A stretch of DNA of 64,000 nt from Streptomyces sp. DH41. GTDB taxonomy: Bacteria; Actinomycetota; Actinomycetes; Streptomycetales; Streptomycetaceae. Below the pieces are notes generated by a model. The model had not been told where the DNA came from. It did not search any database and was given only the letters and a program-made list of their open reading frames with translations. The position numbers and the translations under genes are program-made. Positions 8,217-16,280 of this stretch are shown here, piece after piece; the stretch's first letter is position 1, and each line of letters starts with the position of its first letter. Where the stretch lies: NCBI RefSeq assembly GCF_029813785.1, contig NZ_JARVKY010000001.1, positions 496,001-560,000 of the forward strand, written 5' to 3'.

Positions 8217-9082
8217 GTCCAACCTTCCTGCTGCTGTTCCGTGTCCGGGCCGTCACCGACGCCCGGCATGTCCGCCACCGCGGGCCCGACCGGACCCGCC
8301 ACCGCGGGACCCACCGGCCCCGGCACCGTGGGGCCGGTACGCGCGGACGGATCGGTCAGCGCCTGATACGGCCCCACCGCAGGGGTACCCAGTCGGCGCA
8401 GTGCCGCCCACATCGTCACTTGGTTGGCCGAGATCACCGGGATCCGCAGCTCGGCCTCCAGCTGCGGGATGACGTCGTAGGTGGGGAGGTTGGTGCAGGA
8501 GATGAACAGGGCGTCCGCCGTCCCCTGGCGCGGGACCGCCTGGCGTGCCATGTCGGCCACGTCGCGGTACGGGACCCGCCAGATGTGCCGGGTCAGCCCC
8601 ATGAAGGCGCAGCCGGTGATGGCGACGCCGGCCTCGGCGACGTACGCCTCCAGCGCTCGGGTCACGGACACGGTGTACGGCGTCACCAGCGCGACCCGGC
8701 GTACGCCCAGCTCGGTCAGCGCGTCCAGCAGCGCGCCGGAGGTGGTCACGGACGGGACCGCGCCCGCCCAGGTCATCGCCTCGCACATCGCGCGTTCACC
8801 GGCGATGCCGCCGACGAAGCTGCCCGAGGTGCAGGCGTAGGCGACGACCTCGGGCGCGATGGCGTTGAGGGTGCGCACCGCCTCGCCGAGCGTCTCGTGC
8901 TCGCTGACCAGCCGGGCGAGGTCCAGACTGACCTCGACCGGCACAAAAGGGGTTCGCGTCATGTGCAGCGACACGTCGTCGGGCACCCACCGCCACAGCT
9001 CGCGGTCGAGTGCGAAGTCGAACGGGGCGACCACGCCGACCCCGCGTTGCGGAGCTGGTCCGCCGAGAAAGGAGATGTCCAT
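8213..9082 (-). CDS. maleate isomerase / EutA-like Asp/Glu racemase family protein (289 aa)
   Basis: Same superfamily as the downstream gene but with both signature cysteines: Cys84 in YACTSGSF and Cys196 in ISCTNLPT. That pattern fits a maleate cis-trans isomerase or racemase-type enzyme. The last 40 residues are a low-complexity Pro/Gly/Val/Ala tail (GPVGPAVAGPVGPAVAD) beyond the fold. The start is ambiguous between ATG 9082 (MDISFLGG) and GTGs up to 9100; GAGG lies closer to the GTGs. First gene of a two-gene operon, divergent from the hydroxyacid dehydrogenase across a gap with repeated GTCAAC motifs. Confidence 0.75.
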   Translation of the reverse strand: MDISFLGGPAPQRGVGVVAPFDFALDRELWRWVPDDVSLHMTRTPFVPVEVSLDLARLVSEHETLGEAVRTLNAIAPEVVAYACTSGSFVGGIAGERAMCEAMTWAGAVPSVTTSGALLDALTELGVRRVALVTPYTVSVTRALEAYVAEAGVAITGCAFMGLTRHIWRVPYRDVADMARQAVPRQGTADALFISCTNLPTYDVIPQLEAELRIPVISANQVTMWAALRRLGTPAVGPYQALTDPSARTGPTVPGPVGPAVAGPVGPAVADMPGVGDGPDTEQQQEGWT

Positions 9083-9141
9083 GGCACGCACCGACCTCAC
9101 ACTGAGAAAGGGGAGGACAACGCACCGTTACGCACGGCCGT

Positions 9142-9226
9142 GTTGACGAAGGTAGGTTCCGGTGCGAGCGTGGTCAATCCGCCCGCGTCATTCCCAGGTC
9201 AACAGCCGGTTGACTTCCCCGTCAAC
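9142..9226. promoter_or_regulatory. array of GTTGAC/GTCAAC half-sites in divergent promoter
   Basis: GTTGAC at 9142, GTCAAT at 9173, GTCAAC at 9198, GTTGAC at 9209 and GTCAAC at 9221. The 9198-9214 pair is a perfect inverted repeat with a 5-nt spacer, and the third box follows one helical turn later. This looks like an operator array for the divergent racemase and dehydrogenase units; the IclR gene at 16281 is a candidate regulator. Confidence 0.5.
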
Positions 9227-9270
9227 TCCTGGACCGCACCCGCTTCCGCCGACCGGAGACAGACCTGCCG

Positions 9271-10242
9271 ATGACCACGTCCACGCCCCTGCCTACGCAC
9301 CCGCCCACGCTCCTCGTCCTGGACGCCGAGCCGCTCCCCCGCCTGGGCCGGCTGACGGGCCGGGCCCGGATCGAGCACGCCGACGAGACGACTCTCGCCG
9401 AGCGGCTGCCGCACGCCGACGTCCTGCTCGTGTGGGACTTCGCCTCGCACGCCGTACGCAAGGCCTGGCCCGGTGACGGTCCCCGCCCTCGCTGGGTGCA
9501 CACGGCGAGCGCCGGCGTGGACCATCTGATGTGCCCGGAGCTGGCCGGGTCGGACACGGTGGTGACCAACGCGCGCGGTGTCTTCGACCAGCCGATCGCC
9601 GAGTACGTCGCCGCGCTCGTCCTGGCGATGGCCAAGGACCTGCCGACGACGCTGCGGTTGCAGGGCGAGCGGACCTGGCGGCACCGCGAGTCGACGCGGG
9701 TGGCCGGAACCCGGGCCTGCGTGGTGGGCTCCGGACCGATCGGCCGGGCGATCGCGGGGACGCTGAAGGCGCTCGGCATCACCACCGCGCTGGTCGGCCG
9801 CACCCCCCGTACCGGCGTCCACGGGCCCGCCGAGCTGGACCGGCTGCTGGCCCGCGCCGACTGGGTGGTCGCGGCGGCGCCGCTCACCGACGACACGCGG
9901 GGCATGTTCGACGCGCGGCGGTTCGGGGTGATGCAGCCCTCCGCCCGCTTCGTGAACGTGGGCCGGGGACAGCTGGTCGTCGAGGACGATCTCGCCGAGG
10001 CGCTGACGCGGCGCTGGATCGCGGGCGCGGCCCTGGACGTGCTGAACGACGAGCCGCTCGCGCCCGACAGCGCGCTGTGGCGGGTACCGGACCTGATCAT
10101 CTCGCCGCACATGAGCGGGGACACGATCGGTTGGCGGGACGAACTGGGCGCGCAGTTCGTGGAGTTGTACGAGAGCTGGGCGGCGGGCGAGCCGCTCGCG
10201 AACGTGGTCGACAAGAAGCGCGGATACGTGCCCGGACACTGA
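9271..10242 (+). CDS. D-isomer-specific 2-hydroxyacid dehydrogenase (323 aa)
   Basis: NAD(P)-dependent oxidoreductase interconverting a 2-hydroxyacid and a 2-ketoacid. Visible features are the dinucleotide site CVVGSGPIGRAIAG (about residues 150-163), SAGVDHLMCPEL before it, NVGRGQLVVEDDL with the conserved Arg, AALDVLNDEPL, and the catalytic His in ISPHMSG. Length is usual for the family. ATG 9271 follows GGAGACAG at about 10 nt. The amidase gene follows after 72 bp on the same strand. Substrate specificity cannot be read from sequence; the context suggests processing of an imported amino-acid-like compound. Confidence 0.88.
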   Translation: MTTSTPLPTHPPTLLVLDAEPLPRLGRLTGRARIEHADETTLAERLPHADVLLVWDFASHAVRKAWPGDGPRPRWVHTASAGVDHLMCPELAGSDTVVTNARGVFDQPIAEYVAALVLAMAKDLPTTLRLQGERTWRHRESTRVAGTRACVVGSGPIGRAIAGTLKALGITTALVGRTPRTGVHGPAELDRLLARADWVVAAAPLTDDTRGMFDARRFGVMQPSARFVNVGRGQLVVEDDLAEALTRRWIAGAALDVLNDEPLAPDSALWRVPDLIISPHMSGDTIGWRDELGAQFVELYESWAAGEPLANVVDKKRGYVPGH

Positions 10243-10314
10243 CGTCCCGGGAAACGGCATCTCGGGGAACGACGTCGCAGGAACAACGGCCCAGGAAACG
10301 CGGGAGGGTGCTGC

Positions 10315-11709
10315 ATGACCGACCTCACCGAGCTGACCGCGGTACAGCTCGTCGACGGTTACCGCAAGGGTGTTTTCAGCCCGGTGGAGGTGACCCGGGC
10401 GGTTCTGGAGCGGGCCGAGCGGATCCAGCCGGAGCTGAACGCGTTCGTCCGGCTGACCGGCGAGGAGGCGCTCGAGGGGGCCCGGCGGGCCGAGGAGCGG
10501 TGGCGGCGCGGGGAGCCGTGCGGTCGGCTGGACGGGGTCCCGGTCACGGTGAAGGACATCCTGCTGACGCGCGGTCGTCCGACGCTGCGCGGCTCCCGGG
10601 CCGTCTCGCCGGACGGCCCCTGGGACGAGGACGCGCCCTCCGTCGCCCGGCTGCGGGAGCACGGCGCCGTGTTCGTCGGCAAGACGACGACACCCGAGTT
10701 CGGCTGGAAGGGCGTGACCGACTCGCCGCTGTCCGGCGTCACCCGCAACCCGCACGACCCCGGCCGCACCGCGGGCGGCTCCAGCGGGGGCGCGGCGGCG
10801 GCCGTCGCGCGCGGGGCGGGGCCGCTGGCGCTGGGCACGGACGGCGGCGGCAGCGTGCGCATCCCGGCGTCCTTCTGCGGCATCTTCGGCCTGAAACCGA
10901 CGTACGGCCGGGTCCCGCTCTACCCGGCGAGCGCGTTCGGCACGCTCGCGCACGTCGGCCCGATGACGCGGGACGCGGCGGACGCGGCGCTGATGCTGGA
11001 CGTCATCGGCACCCCGGACGCCCGGGACTGGTCGGCGCTGGGCCCGGCGCCCGGGTCGTACACCGAGGCCCTGTCCGGCGGCGTGCGGGGACTGCGGGTG
11101 GCGTACTCGCCGTCGCTCGGCGGGCAGGTGGCGGTGCGTCCGGTGGTGGCCGAGGCGGTCCGGCGGGCGGTGGAGCGGCTGGCGGAGCTGGGCGCGTACG
11201 TCACGGAGGCCGATCCCGACTTCGCGGACCCGGTGGACGCCTTCCACGCGCTGTGGTTCAGCGGGGCGGCGCGCGTGGTCCAGCACCTGAGGGCGGGTCA
11301 GCGGGAGCTGCTCGACCCGGGGCTGCGGGAGATCGTCGGCGCGGGGGCGCGGTACTCGGCGCTGGAGTACCTGGCCGCGGTGGACGTGCGGATGGAGCTG
11401 GGCCGGCGGATGGGCCGTTTCCACGAGGCGTACGACCTGCTCGTCACGCCGACGCTGCCGATCACGGCGTTCGAGGCGGGCGTCGAGGTGCCGAAGGGCT
11501 CGGGGCACCGGCGGTGGACCGGGTGGACGCCCTTCACCTACCCGTTCAACCTGACCCAGCAGCCGGCGGCCACCGTGCCGGCCGGGACCGACGGGGACGG
11601 ACTCCCCATCGGCCTCCAACTCGTGGCGGCCCGCCACCGCGACGACCTGGTCCTGCGCGCCGCGCACGCGCTGTACGGGGCGGACCCGTCCCCCGTGCCC
11701 CTCGTATAG
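10315..11709 (+). CDS. amidase signature family hydrolase (464 aa)
   Basis: Hydrolyses a C-N amide bond in the cytoplasm. The Ser-cisSer-Lys triad is recognisable: VTVKDILLT supplies Lys, and the glycine-rich signature TAGGSSGGAAAAVARG with downstream LGTDGGGSVRIPASFCG supplies the serines. Length matches the family. GGGAGG lies 7-8 nt before ATG 10315. Probably co-transcribed with the hydroxyacid dehydrogenase. Sequence does not separate amino-acid amidases from Glu-tRNA amidotransferase-like paralogues, but the absence of gatB/gatC neighbours argues for catabolism. Confidence 0.88.
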   Translation: MTDLTELTAVQLVDGYRKGVFSPVEVTRAVLERAERIQPELNAFVRLTGEEALEGARRAEERWRRGEPCGRLDGVPVTVKDILLTRGRPTLRGSRAVSPDGPWDEDAPSVARLREHGAVFVGKTTTPEFGWKGVTDSPLSGVTRNPHDPGRTAGGSSGGAAAAVARGAGPLALGTDGGGSVRIPASFCGIFGLKPTYGRVPLYPASAFGTLAHVGPMTRDAADAALMLDVIGTPDARDWSALGPAPGSYTEALSGGVRGLRVAYSPSLGGQVAVRPVVAEAVRRAVERLAELGAYVTEADPDFADPVDAFHALWFSGAARVVQHLRAGQRELLDPGLREIVGAGARYSALEYLAAVDVRMELGRRMGRFHEAYDLLVTPTLPITAFEAGVEVPKGSGHRRWTGWTPFTYPFNLTQQPAATVPAGTDGDGLPIGLQLVAARHRDDLVLRAAHALYGADPSPVPLV

Positions 11710-11737
11710 GCCCGCCCCGGGTACACGGCCGGTCAGG

Positions 11738-12157
11738 CTAGTCCGCGGGCCACACCCCCGGCTTGTACTTCGGGTTCGGGGACTGGTCCGGGTGCAGGCA
11801 CCGCCAGGTGTCCGGGCCCACGATCCCGTCCACGGTGATCCCGCAGGCGCTCTGGATCAGACGCATGGCCTTGTAGGTGTCCGCGCCGAAGTACCCGTCC
11901 TGGTTGATCAGCTTCCGGCCGCTGTGCAGGTCGTTCTGCGTGTTCCACAGGCACTGGGCGTGTTTGACGGCCGACGAGTAGGAGTCGCTGCGGGTCAGCT
12001 CCGGGTGGCTCCCGCTGTACGGGCATGTTCCGGCCACCGGCAGCACCCGCCCGAGTTCCGTCTCACCTGCCGCCGGGACGCTGTTCGCCGAACTCGCGAG
12101 CGCCGCGACGGCGCCCAGTGCGACAGCGGCACTACCGATCTTCAACCGAATGCGCAT
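11738..12157 (-). CDS. secreted peptidoglycan-binding domain protein (139 aa)
   Basis: A Sec leader (VALGAVAALASSANSVPAAG) is followed by one peptidoglycan-binding type 1 domain (about residues 58-125: AVKHAQCLWN, DGYFGADTYKAMRLIQSACG, VDGIVGPDTWRCL). Cysteines in CPY, AQC, SACG and WRC probably form disulfides after export. There is no catalytic domain, so it may be a wall-associated accessory protein. It converges on the amidase gene with 28 bp between stops and no clear hairpin. Confidence 0.85.
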   Translation of the reverse strand: MRIRLKIGSAAVALGAVAALASSANSVPAAGETELGRVLPVAGTCPYSGSHPELTRSDSYSSAVKHAQCLWNTQNDLHSGRKLINQDGYFGADTYKAMRLIQSACGITVDGIVGPDTWRCLHPDQSPNPKYKPGVWPAD

Positions 12158-12395
12158 GACGTGTCGGCTCCCCCTGGGGTCTCGGTTCCGGACGTGCGGC
12201 TCAAGTGTCGGCGCGCTCCGCGCGGCGGGGAACCTATAACGTTCGAGGCCGCTCCGTAGGGCCGCCGGCCGGGCGGGGCACGGCGGCCCTGCCCGGCCTG
12301 CCGGGCGGGACCCGGCGGACCGGCAGCCGAGGGGGCACGGCGCTCTCGTGAGGCACCGTCACCCTCTCGCGGCCGCCCGCCGAAGGCGTCACGCG

Positions 12396-12890
12396 CTAGG
12401 CCCGCCGGAAGCTGAGCGTCTCCCCCGCCGCTCCCGTGCGCCACAGGTCGTTGCAGGCCTCGGCCATCTCGGCCAGGCCTTCGACGACCTGGCCCCAGAC
12501 GGTGCCGGGCACCCAGCCGACGTCGCCGTTGAGCAGCAGGTTGTTGCGTTCGTAGAACAGGGCGAGGTCGACGAGGGTGGTGCCCGCGCGGACCTCTCGG
12601 TCGTAGCCGTACGCCTTGGTGCCCAACTCGGCGCCCGCGAAGGCGAAATAGCACAAGTCGCCCGGAATGGGCGTCACGGTCGGGTTCTCCAGCGGTGGTT
12701 CGGATGCCGCGAAGGGCGGGAAAAGGGCGTAGATCTCGTTACGCGCGTATTTGGCGTGATACACGTCGCCGCCGAGTGGGAGCGCGTCCCACACGGCCGC
12801 GCAGGTGACCGGAGCCCGGTCCTCAAGCAGTTGGGCCGTGCACGTGATTCCGCGCTTGACCAGCGAGACTTCGATGAAGCGATCTGCCAT
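12396..12890 (-). CDS. DUF3830-like protein (164 aa)
   Basis: Small cytoplasmic protein with VYHAKYARNEIYALFPPF, PIPGDLCYFAF and FYERNNLLLNGDVGWVPG, the kind of sequence annotated DUF3830 (cyclophilin-like barrel). Such genes often sit beside amino-acid and ectoine-type ABC transporters, as here, divergent from ehuB. I start it at ATG 12890 (MADRFIEVSLVKRG); the frame is open upstream to 13127, but that part overlaps the divergent gene and reads as noise. GGAGGG is only 2 nt from this ATG, so the exact start is uncertain. Biochemical role unknown. Confidence 0.65.
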   Translation of the reverse strand: MADRFIEVSLVKRGITCTAQLLEDRAPVTCAAVWDALPLGGDVYHAKYARNEIYALFPPFAASEPPLENPTVTPIPGDLCYFAFAGAELGTKAYGYDREVRAGTTLVDLALFYERNNLLLNGDVGWVPGTVWGQVVEGLAEMAEACNDLWRTGAAGETLSFRRA

Positions 12891-12997
12891 GCCCTCCATG
12901 GCAGTGCCCAACGCCGCCGCGGTCAAGGGCGCCGGGCCGAGGTATCGGACTGAAAAAGATCGGCATAACCTGCCCGGCATCGGGTAGCTGCGCGCCC

Positions 12998-13927
12998 ATG
13001 GCTCCACCACACAGAACCCCTCCATGGGGTATATCCGACCAAAGGCCCAGGACGGCCGGGCCCACTCGCCGGTCGCTGCTCGCGGGGGTCGCGGCGCTCG
13101 GTGCGTTGGGGGCCGCCGGCTGCTCACGGGTGGCCGCCGGGTCCGGCGTGGAAGGCGGCGACCTTCTCGACCGGCTCAAGGCACAGGGCGTGGCCCGGCT
13201 CGGCATCGCGGGCGAGATCCCCTTCGGCTACATCAACAAGGACGGTGAGCTGACCGGCGAGGCCCCGGAGCTGGCGAAGGTCATCTTCAAGCGGCTCGGA
13301 GTGGACCGGGTGCAGCCGGTGCCGACGGAGTTCGGCTCCCTCATCCCGGGTCTGGCGTCGCAGCAGTTCGACATCGTGGCGGCCGGTATGTACATCAACC
13401 CCGACCGCTGCCAGCAGGTCATCTTCTCCGACCCCGACTACCAGATGCTCGACGCGTACATCGTGCGCAAGGGCAATCCGCTCGGGCTGCACAACTACAA
13501 GGACGTCTTCGAGAAGAAGGCCAAGTTCGCGACCGGCACCGGCTACGCCGAGATCGCCTACGCGGTGGAGCACGGGATCAAGGAGGACGACATCCTGATC
13601 GTCCCCGACCAGGTGGCCGGCCTCAACGCCGTCGAGTCCGGGCGCGTGGACGTCTTCGCGGGTACGGCGCTGACCGTCCGCGAGGTGGTGAAGAAGTCCG
13701 CCAAGGCCGAGGCGACCGAGGCCTTCTCGCCGATCATCGACGGCAAGCCGAAGGTCGACGGCGGCGGTTTCGCCTTCCGTCCGACCGAGACGAACCTGCG
13801 GGACGCCTTCAACGTCGAGCTGCAGAAGCTCAAGAAGAGCGGTGAGCTGCTCCGCATCCTCAAGCCCTTCGGTTTCACCGAGAACGAGATGACCGATCTG
13901 ACCGCGAAGGAGCTCTGCGGCGGATGA
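12998..13927 (+). CDS. ehuB: ABC transporter substrate-binding lipoprotein, EhuB-type (309 aa)
   Basis: Extracellular solute receptor of the polar amino-acid uptake family (family 3 fold). Leader with twin Arg (TRRSLLAG) and lipobox GAAGC point to a Tat-exported lipoprotein. The receptor body shows LGIAGEIPFGYINKDGELTG, IVAAGMYINPDRCQQV and GFAFRPTETNLRDAF. Its ATGA overlap with the first permease gene places it first in a four-gene operon. NCBI-style annotation calls this Streptomyces set EhuBCDA (ectoine/hydroxyectoine), but ligand assignment by name transfer is weak because no ectoine hydrolase genes are nearby. Confidence 0.75.
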   Translation: MAPPHRTPPWGISDQRPRTAGPTRRSLLAGVAALGALGAAGCSRVAAGSGVEGGDLLDRLKAQGVARLGIAGEIPFGYINKDGELTGEAPELAKVIFKRLGVDRVQPVPTEFGSLIPGLASQQFDIVAAGMYINPDRCQQVIFSDPDYQMLDAYIVRKGNPLGLHNYKDVFEKKAKFATGTGYAEIAYAVEHGIKEDDILIVPDQVAGLNAVESGRVDVFAGTALTVREVVKKSAKAEATEAFSPIIDGKPKVDGGGFAFRPTETNLRDAFNVELQKLKKSGELLRILKPFGFTENEMTDLTAKELCGG

Positions 13928-14628
13928 CCTCGGGACTGTGGGAACTCGTACTCCAGGGTGTCTGGGTCACGATCCAGCTGCTCGTCTTCAGCTCACTGCT
14001 CGCGGCGGGCGTCTCCTTCGTGGTCGGCGTCGCGCGCACCCACCAGCTGTGGATCGTCCGCTTCCTGGCGGGCGTCTACACCGAGGTGTTCCGCGGGACC
14101 TCGGCGCTGGTGATGATCTTCTGGGTGTTCTTCGTGCTGCCGCCGGCCTTCGGCTGGCAGCTGGTGCCGATGTGGGCGGGCACGCTGGCGCTGGGCCTGA
14201 CCTACGGGGCGTACGGCTCCGAGATCGTGCGCGGCGCGCTCGGCGCGGTCGACCCGGCGCAGAAGGAGGGCGGCATCGCCCTCAGCTTCACGCCCTGGCA
14301 GCGGATGAGGCTCATCATGCTGCCGCAGGCGGTGCCGGAGATGATCCCGCCGTTCTCCAACCTGCTGATCGAGCTGCTCAAGGGCACCGCACTGGTGTCG
14401 ATCATGGGCATGGGCGATCTGGCGTTCAGCGGCAACCTGGTGCGCCTCGCGCTGCAGGAGAGCGCGGAGATCTACACGTACATCCTGCTGATCTACTTCG
14501 TGATCGCGTTCCTGCTCACGCGGGTGATGCGCGGTCTGGAGAAGAAGCTGAAGGCGGGCGTCGGTAAGACGGCCCCGAAGCGCACGGCCGCCGCCGCCGA
14601 GCCGGCCGGGATCGGGGGTGTCCGATGA
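13924..14628 (+). CDS. ehuC: amino-acid-type ABC transporter permease, EhuC-type (234 aa)
   Basis: Inner-membrane permease of the HisMQ family with about five hydrophobic spans. The EAA loop for the ATPase is seen in GALGAVDPAQKEGGIALS, together with FRGTSALVMIFW and LLIELLKGTALVSIMGMGDL. The start ATG overlaps the ehuB stop by 4 nt and the gene ends overlapping ehuD by 4 nt, so subunits are translationally coupled. The last 25 residues are a Lys/Ala-rich cytoplasmic tail. Works with the next gene as a heterodimeric channel. Confidence 0.85.
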   Translation: MTSGLWELVLQGVWVTIQLLVFSSLLAAGVSFVVGVARTHQLWIVRFLAGVYTEVFRGTSALVMIFWVFFVLPPAFGWQLVPMWAGTLALGLTYGAYGSEIVRGALGAVDPAQKEGGIALSFTPWQRMRLIMLPQAVPEMIPPFSNLLIELLKGTALVSIMGMGDLAFSGNLVRLALQESAEIYTYILLIYFVIAFLLTRVMRGLEKKLKAGVGKTAPKRTAAAAEPAGIGGVR

Positions 14629-15275
14629 ACTGGGACTGGAGCGCGGTCTCCGACTTCATGCCGCACTTCTGGGACGGACTGCTGGTCACTCTGCAGATCC
14701 TGGTCCTGGGGTCGCTGGTCTCCTTCGTCCTCGGACTGGTGTGGGCGCTGCTGATGCGGGTGCCCTCCCGCTGGGTGACCTGGCCGGTCGGCGTGGTCAC
14801 CGAGTTCGTCCGGAACACGCCGCTGCTGGTGCAGCTGTTCTTCCTCTTCTACGTGCTGCCCGAATGGGGTGTGACCGCCTCGGCGCTCACCACCGGTGTG
14901 CTCGCCATCGGACTGCACTACTCGACGTACACGATGCAGGTCTACCGGGCCGGCATCGAGGCGGTGCCGGTCGGCCAGTGGGAGGCCGCGACGGCGCTGA
15001 ACCTGCCACTGGGGCGGACCTGGTCGGCGGTGATCCTCCCGCAGGCGATCCGCCGGGTGGTGCCCGCCCTCGGCAACTACGTGATCTCCATGCTGAAGGA
15101 CACGCCGCTGCTGATGGCGATCACGGTGCTGGAGATGCTCGGCGAGGCACGGCTGTTCTCGCAGCAGAACTTCCAGTTCACCGAGCCCCTGACGGTGATC
15201 GGCGTGGCCTTCATCGTCATCTCCTACCTGGCCTCCCTTGCCCTGCGAGCCCTGGAGCGACGCCTTGCCCACTGA
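14625..15275 (+). CDS. ehuD: amino-acid-type ABC transporter permease, EhuD-type (216 aa)
   Basis: Second permease subunit, same family and length class as ehuC. Markers are TEFVRNTPLLVQLFFLFY, the EAA loop AGIEAVPVGQWEAATALN, and VISMLKDTPLLMAITVLEM. Start overlaps the previous stop (ATGA). The 3' end overlaps the likely TTG start of the ATPase gene by 11 nt. Confidence 0.85.
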   Translation: MNWDWSAVSDFMPHFWDGLLVTLQILVLGSLVSFVLGLVWALLMRVPSRWVTWPVGVVTEFVRNTPLLVQLFFLFYVLPEWGVTASALTTGVLAIGLHYSTYTMQVYRAGIEAVPVGQWEAATALNLPLGRTWSAVILPQAIRRVVPALGNYVISMLKDTPLLMAITVLEMLGEARLFSQQNFQFTEPLTVIGVAFIVISYLASLALRALERRLAH

Positions 15276-16050
15276 CACTCTCCCCAATCCCGAGAAGAGC
15301 CCCGAGCGCAGCTCCGGCGAGCTGATACGCCTGGAGCAGGTCACCAAGAGGTTCGGTGAGAACACCGTCCTCGACCACCTCGACTTCTCCGTCGACGCCG
15401 GCAAGCACGTCACCCTGATCGGCCCGTCCGGGTCGGGCAAGACGACGATCCTGCGGCTGCTGATGACGCTCCTCAAGCCCGACGAGGGCACGATCACCGT
15501 GGACGGGCAGAAGCTCTTCCCGGCGACCGAGAAGGAGCGGCGCGAGGTCCGCAAGCAGATCGGGATGGTGTTCCAGCAGTTCAACCTGTTCCCGAACATG
15601 AGCGTCCTGCGCAACATCACCGAGGCGCCGGTCACGGTCCTCGGCATGTCCAAGGACGAGGCGGTGGAGCGCGCCAAGGGCCTGCTCGACATGGTGGGCC
15701 TGGCCGACAAGTGCGACGCCCGACCCGCCCAGCTCTCCGGCGGCCAGCAGCAGCGCGTGGCGATCGCCCGGGCGCTGGCGATGCGGCCGAAGGTGCTCCT
15801 CCTCGACGAGGTGACCTCGGCGCTCGACCCGGAGCTGGTCGCGGGCGTCCTCGACCTGCTGCGCGACATCGCCCGCACCACGGACATCACCATGCTCTGT
15901 GTGACCCACGAGATGAACTTCGCCCGGGACATCTCGGACCAGGTCCTGATGTTCGACGCGGGCCGGGTCATCGAGACCGGCCCGCCGGAGAAGATCTTCA
16001 GCGAGCCGGAGCACGACCGGACCCGGGAGTTCCTCAGCGCGGTGCTGTGA
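15265..16050 (+). CDS. ehuA: amino-acid-type ABC transporter ATPase, EhuA-type (261 aa)
   Basis: Energises the EhuBCD importer. Walker A is LIGPSGSGKTT, the Q-loop GMVFQQFNLFPNM, the signature LSGGQQQRVAIARAL, Walker B LLLDEVTSALDPE, and the switch His is in CVTHEMNFA. I prefer TTG 15265 (GGAG 8 nt upstream) to the ATG at 15238, which would overlap ehuD by 38 nt. Note the Val in LDEVTSALD where most relatives have Pro or Ala, as is common in amino-acid transporters. Inverted repeats lie just after the stop (16074-16104). Confidence 0.87.
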   Translation: MPTDTLPNPEKSPERSSGELIRLEQVTKRFGENTVLDHLDFSVDAGKHVTLIGPSGSGKTTILRLLMTLLKPDEGTITVDGQKLFPATEKERREVRKQIGMVFQQFNLFPNMSVLRNITEAPVTVLGMSKDEAVERAKGLLDMVGLADKCDARPAQLSGGQQQRVAIARALAMRPKVLLLDEVTSALDPELVAGVLDLLRDIARTTDITMLCVTHEMNFARDISDQVLMFDAGRVIETGPPEKIFSEPEHDRTREFLSAVL

Positions 16051-16073
16051 CGCGGGTACTACGTGGCGTTGTC

Positions 16074-16126
16074 GCCCCAACACCCGAGGTCGGGGCGTTG
16101 GGGCACGCCACTGGCATATGCCAGTG
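16074..16126. promoter_or_regulatory. inverted repeats between ehuA and the IclR gene
   Basis: GCCCCAAC (16074-16081) and GTTGGGGC (16097-16104) form an 8-bp dyad that may terminate the ehu operon. Directly after it, 16109-16126 is a perfect 18-bp palindrome, CACTGGCATATGCCAGTG, 155 bp before the IclR start, likely an operator. A further dyad GGCGC/GCGCC follows near 16147-16163. Confidence 0.5.
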
Positions 16127-16280
16127 AGCCGGCGCGGCAGTTGGGGGCGCTGGAATTGCGCCAACACCCCCTCACGACAGGCCGCTTGGCGGCTATCGTG
16201 AAGGGGATCCGCTGTCCGGATCGGGGGCACAGGCAGGGACAGGGGCAGGGCCTACCAGCGAAGCGCAGGGGGAGACCACC

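Noticed and set aside
9199..11667. 822-aa open frame on the minus strand
   Set aside because: It is antisense to the hydroxyacid dehydrogenase and amidase genes, has low-complexity Arg/Pro composition and no motif; a high-GC shadow frame.
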